Assembly (NCBI GenBank): GCA_949152475.1
Contig: OX424567.1
Location: 25,817,402 to 25,881,401, forward strand
Source of the DNA: Terebella lapidaria
Taxonomy: Eukaryota > Annelida > Polychaeta > Terebellida > Terebellidae
DNA: 64,000 nt
Direction: 5' to 3'
Shown: one piece after another, positions 60,566-64,000 of the stretch
Numbering within the stretch: the first letter of the stretch is position 1
Layout: each line of letters opens with the position of its first letter
The notes under the pieces: generated by a model
What the model was told of the DNA's origin: nothing
What the model saw: only the letters and a program-made list of their open reading frames with translations
The model's database searches: none
Program-made: the position numbers and the translations under genes

Positions 60566-63017
60566 TGTCTGTGCCTCAGAACAAATTAAGTGCATGTGCA
60601 TAACTAATTGTTTCTGTTTGATCAGAAATGTGGGGCAAAATCCAAAACTTTCTGCCAATATACCTTTCAGCTGAAAGTATCAAAGTGGTATAATCTGCAG
60701 ATTGTTGGTATCGTTGATGTAATCTTATCTCAAACTTTTCAGTAGACAGGAATGAGATGAAAACTTGATATCCTGTGTAACTGCCACATTATAGTTTGTC
60801 ACCTAGCTTCTGGAGAAAGTGATTCCTGCTGGAGTTGAGGATTCAGTGCCTCTAGGGTATTGATCAGTATCAAAAATAGTTGCTCTATTTTAGCTGTGAA
60901 ATACTGAGTGTCACATTCGTTAACTTTGCAGTTGTAGTAGTATAGACGGATTATGCAGTACATGAAACATAGAAAATGAAAACCTCTGCAATAAAAACAT
61001 ATTTATGTAATGAGTCAAAATTCCTCCAAACTCCAGATTATGAAACTCCATACTTCACACATAACACAAAGTTCATGACTAATTCATACTGGTGAGGACA
61101 TATCCATCTCGGCTCATGGATGAAAGATATCCTAAGAAAGCATGGAAAACTGGACAGGTTCAGAGGATCTAATAATACAAGAATGATTACTTCATAGCAC
61201 TTGTATACCAGACATTCAACACAATGGACGAGAATGTAGTTTTTGTTGATTTCCTCAGGACGTATGGACAGCGAGGCCAGATGTGAATATTAGCTATTGC
61301 TATTCCACAATGCTGTTCCTGCTTTCTCTTATAATATTGTTTCAGACTTCCAGTCTCGGCCAATCTCCTACAACCACGTGGCCTTCACCAAAATGTAACT
61401 GTGTGTAGCGCTGTGTGTATAAGCATGTTTTTCTTATGTATACTTCATAAAATGTATGCATTGTGAAATATAGACTCATAAATGTATATTACTACCACTC
61501 TGGAAAGATTGAGTGCTTTTAAAACATATATTCGTTATCGAAAAATGAGTCTACTTCAGCCATGTACATTCCATAAGCATTGGCACCAATTTCACATTGA
61601 CAGTCTTCGATTTTTATCCAGCTGTCTTCATCAACTTAATTAATTTGGTCTGAACAATGGGTAATTGCAGGACTGGTGCCTAGAAATACTTAGCTAACAT
61701 TTGATATTAAACAAGATGAATGCCCTATTGCGACCACCAGGAAGACTCCAACAAAAATTGATGACACAAGGAGCTTAGTGTTTATAGCTATAAGAGTTTT
61801 GTCAATTAATTATTAACTCCGAGCCTATTGGAGCTCACAGCCCCAATTTCTCTAAGCAGCTTTACTCAATAAACTTAGAAGTCCATTCCAGCTATGTCTG
61901 TGTAGCCCTGATATCTGACCAGCACACATCTCTCAGAGAAACGTGCATACACACACGGTCATACATATACCAATAACGTTGGTATATATATGAAATAACA
62001 CGCTTGAATGATAGTCTTGTACTTGGTGCATGTATTTTCAGTCCATTTCATACAATCCACGGTTGTGATAGGGTCTGTTTCATCAGCCAGTGTTTTGATA
62101 GGGTTCGGTTTAATTAGGGCCATGCTTTCCACCAGTGTCCCTTTTTTGGGTAGCCAGTTATGTATGCAAAAATGGTAGAAGCTTTCGGTTAACAAGCCCA
62201 TACAACAAGACTCCCCATAATGCATAAATTGGCCAACATATCCAGATATATAATTCTGACATTTTTGATATATTAAGGGTGGTCATTGCCTAGGATATGA
62301 GAATGTCTTTAATTTTCCACTGATTCATGTTTGTATTTATAACTTCGCCTGTTAGACACCAATTTGTCCCAAACTCTGCACATAGATGCTGCAACCCCAG
62401 TCGATGAAGTTTGTTTGTTTGAAACAAATAGTTTGTTTGAATACACAATGAATACCTACAGTTGAACATCAATGATAAAGTAGACCTTTCATTCATTTAC
62501 ATGTCTGGTGTTGAAATTTCAGGAGAGTGGGGGACCTGATATAGATCACCAACCGAGAAAACTTTTGTGATATTGTTCATGAATATGTAATATTCACCAA
62601 TTTTACACGAGCAAACTTAGCAGATATAGCAAATTTGTTGGTAAAAGAATGTGACATACATAATGTCTCACTCGATGCAACAGTCAGTGCATATGAGTGG
62701 ATTACGTTGTATTCGTTCTGCGTTATCGATCTGATATTCCTCAGGTGTTGAGCTCAATGGACATCATGTCAAACACTCAACTCAGAAAATTTAGCAAGGG
62801 AGTAATTCATCGTTGCGGCATGCTGTCTTCATTTTGATGCAATAATATATGTGACTTACAATTTTGAAATAGCGCAAACATTAGTCGCTGTACAATGGGC
62901 CTACTGGATTAATAGACAACTGCATGAACTTGCTTGTGTACATCATTTGCATTTCCGTCATTTACAGTGAATTTCAGAAAAACAATTCTCTGTTAATGAT
63001 CATGAATATATGAATAT

Positions 63018-63110
63018 ATAATTGTGTAAATATCATCACAAACAACACCATCGTGATAAGTTCTACCATAATACCTATTGCGTATTTTCAGCTATCTATT
63101 TTGGCTAATT
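63018..63110. other. Small copy-B-only segment
   Basis: About 90 bp between GAATATATAAT and AATTATCATAATAC with no close match in copy A, where a short AT-rich palindrome (20815-20850) occupies the place. Confidence 0.5.
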
Positions 63111-64000
63111 ATCATAATACATCCTCGTTTTAACTGTGTCTATTGGATGGACACAGCAATCACAGACACATTTCAAAATAGATTTGTTCGGAATTCGCGG
63201 AGATATTGGCTAAAATGTTTGAAACTTCAGTTTGACTGAAACTAAAATTTGGGTGGGAAAACAAAATAATACTGACTACACTATTCCTGTGAGCCACAAT
63301 AGTCCATTCGCTCTTCAACTTCAACCCTTCGCTCTTCAACACTTTATCTGGTATCACACAGTTTTGTTTTGTCACCTGTAATGCCTTATTCTCTTACCCT
63401 AAATATGTGATGAAATTTTATTCTGGTATTGTTGTCGAACTTTTATAGCCAGAATTAGGAGGACAGCCATGGTATGCCATAGTTGAATTGATGTGTTTCA
63501 CAGATTTGATTCCAAACCTTTTGAAGCCTTTTGCATTTTATGGAGTTTTTCAAAGCTGCTCATTCCAAATGTACTAAATCATATAAGCGGTCATGCATAC
63601 CAAAACCCAAGCAGCATAATTTGATGGTGCAAAAATTGTGCTCTTGTAAACAATCGTAAACATCAATCAAATTAAACTTCTCAATTCATATCTGTGGAGA
63701 AATTATCTAATGGAGATTTGCTGATATAATCAACATATTATATCATCGTCATTAATTTACAAACACAGGCTGGTAATGCATAGTCAGTACTTGGCTCTCG
63801 TTAAGGGCAAATATCTATGGAACAGAATGCAGGTAGTAATTCTACATGCATATTGTATTGATTAACCATAATGCACCTCGCATCATTTGAAAATGAAATG
63901 GTCAGAATTTATAAGCCTAAATGTATCATGCAACGATCAAAATGGTATTACTAGTATGACTTGTTGTATGACTTGTATGAAAATGTTTAATTGTACATGG

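Larger units (their letters stand above)
51010..64000. repeat. Segmental duplication copy B
   Basis: Direct repeat of copy A (6690-21706), truncated by the window edge. Relative to A it lacks the 4.1-kb transposon (empty site 56049-56051) and the 0.3-kb repeat near 55540, and it has extra DNA at about 51908-52370, 57660-59635 and 63018-63110. Its final bases still match A at 21706, so the duplication continues past the window. Confidence 0.92.

Overview
This is a window of animal nuclear DNA: A+T-rich, with GT-AG introns, decayed transposons, minisatellites and very little coding sequence. The one gene I can support is a class 5 semaphorin (Sema5A/5B/Drosophila Sema5c type). The short introns (mostly 90-320 bp), a Tc1-like transposase relic, a reverse-transcriptase family I associate with marine invertebrates, and a possible tRNA-derived SINE suggest a marine invertebrate, perhaps a mollusc or other lophotrochozoan. 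The species cannot be fixed from the sequence.

The semaphorin gene runs left to right from 31214 to 44180. I resolved 18 coding exons by eye. Their splice phases agree throughout and they join into a continuous frame of 1066 codons plus a stop. The product is most of the Sema domain, a PSI domain, seven thrombospondin type-1 (TSP1) modules, one transmembrane helix and a 107-residue cytoplasmic tail. The signal peptide and the start of the Sema domain are encoded upstream of 31214 and were not found, so the gene is incomplete at its 5' end. A 7.2 kb intron lies between TSP1 modules 4 and 5; every other intron is 320 bp or shorter. Two exons sit directly downstream of tandem repeats that run up to the splice acceptor.

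The flanks are dominated by duplication. A block from about 6.7 kb to at least 21.7 kb (copy A) recurs in the same orientation from about 51.0 kb to the right edge (copy B), roughly 95-98% alike by eye, and the semaphorin gene lies between the copies. The copies differ by large indels. The clearest is a 4133-bp element in copy A (11687-15819) with about 190-bp terminal inverted repeats and a TAA target duplication; copy B holds the empty site. Within the left block, about 18.4-22.7 kb is also an older, more diverged tandem duplicate of about 23.4-27.1 kb (copy C).

From 47.77 to 50.66 kb is a nest of mobile elements: a Tc1-like transposase gene split by a reverse-transcriptase fragment, with a second, inverted reverse-transcriptase fragment beside it. 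About 45.69-46.20 kb is a 55-bp minisatellite. I recognise no gene in 1-6.7 kb, 27.1-30.8 kb or 46.2-47.8 kb.

All coordinates were read by eye. Exon edges should be accurate to the base; repeat and duplication edges are approximate unless a target-site duplication is given.
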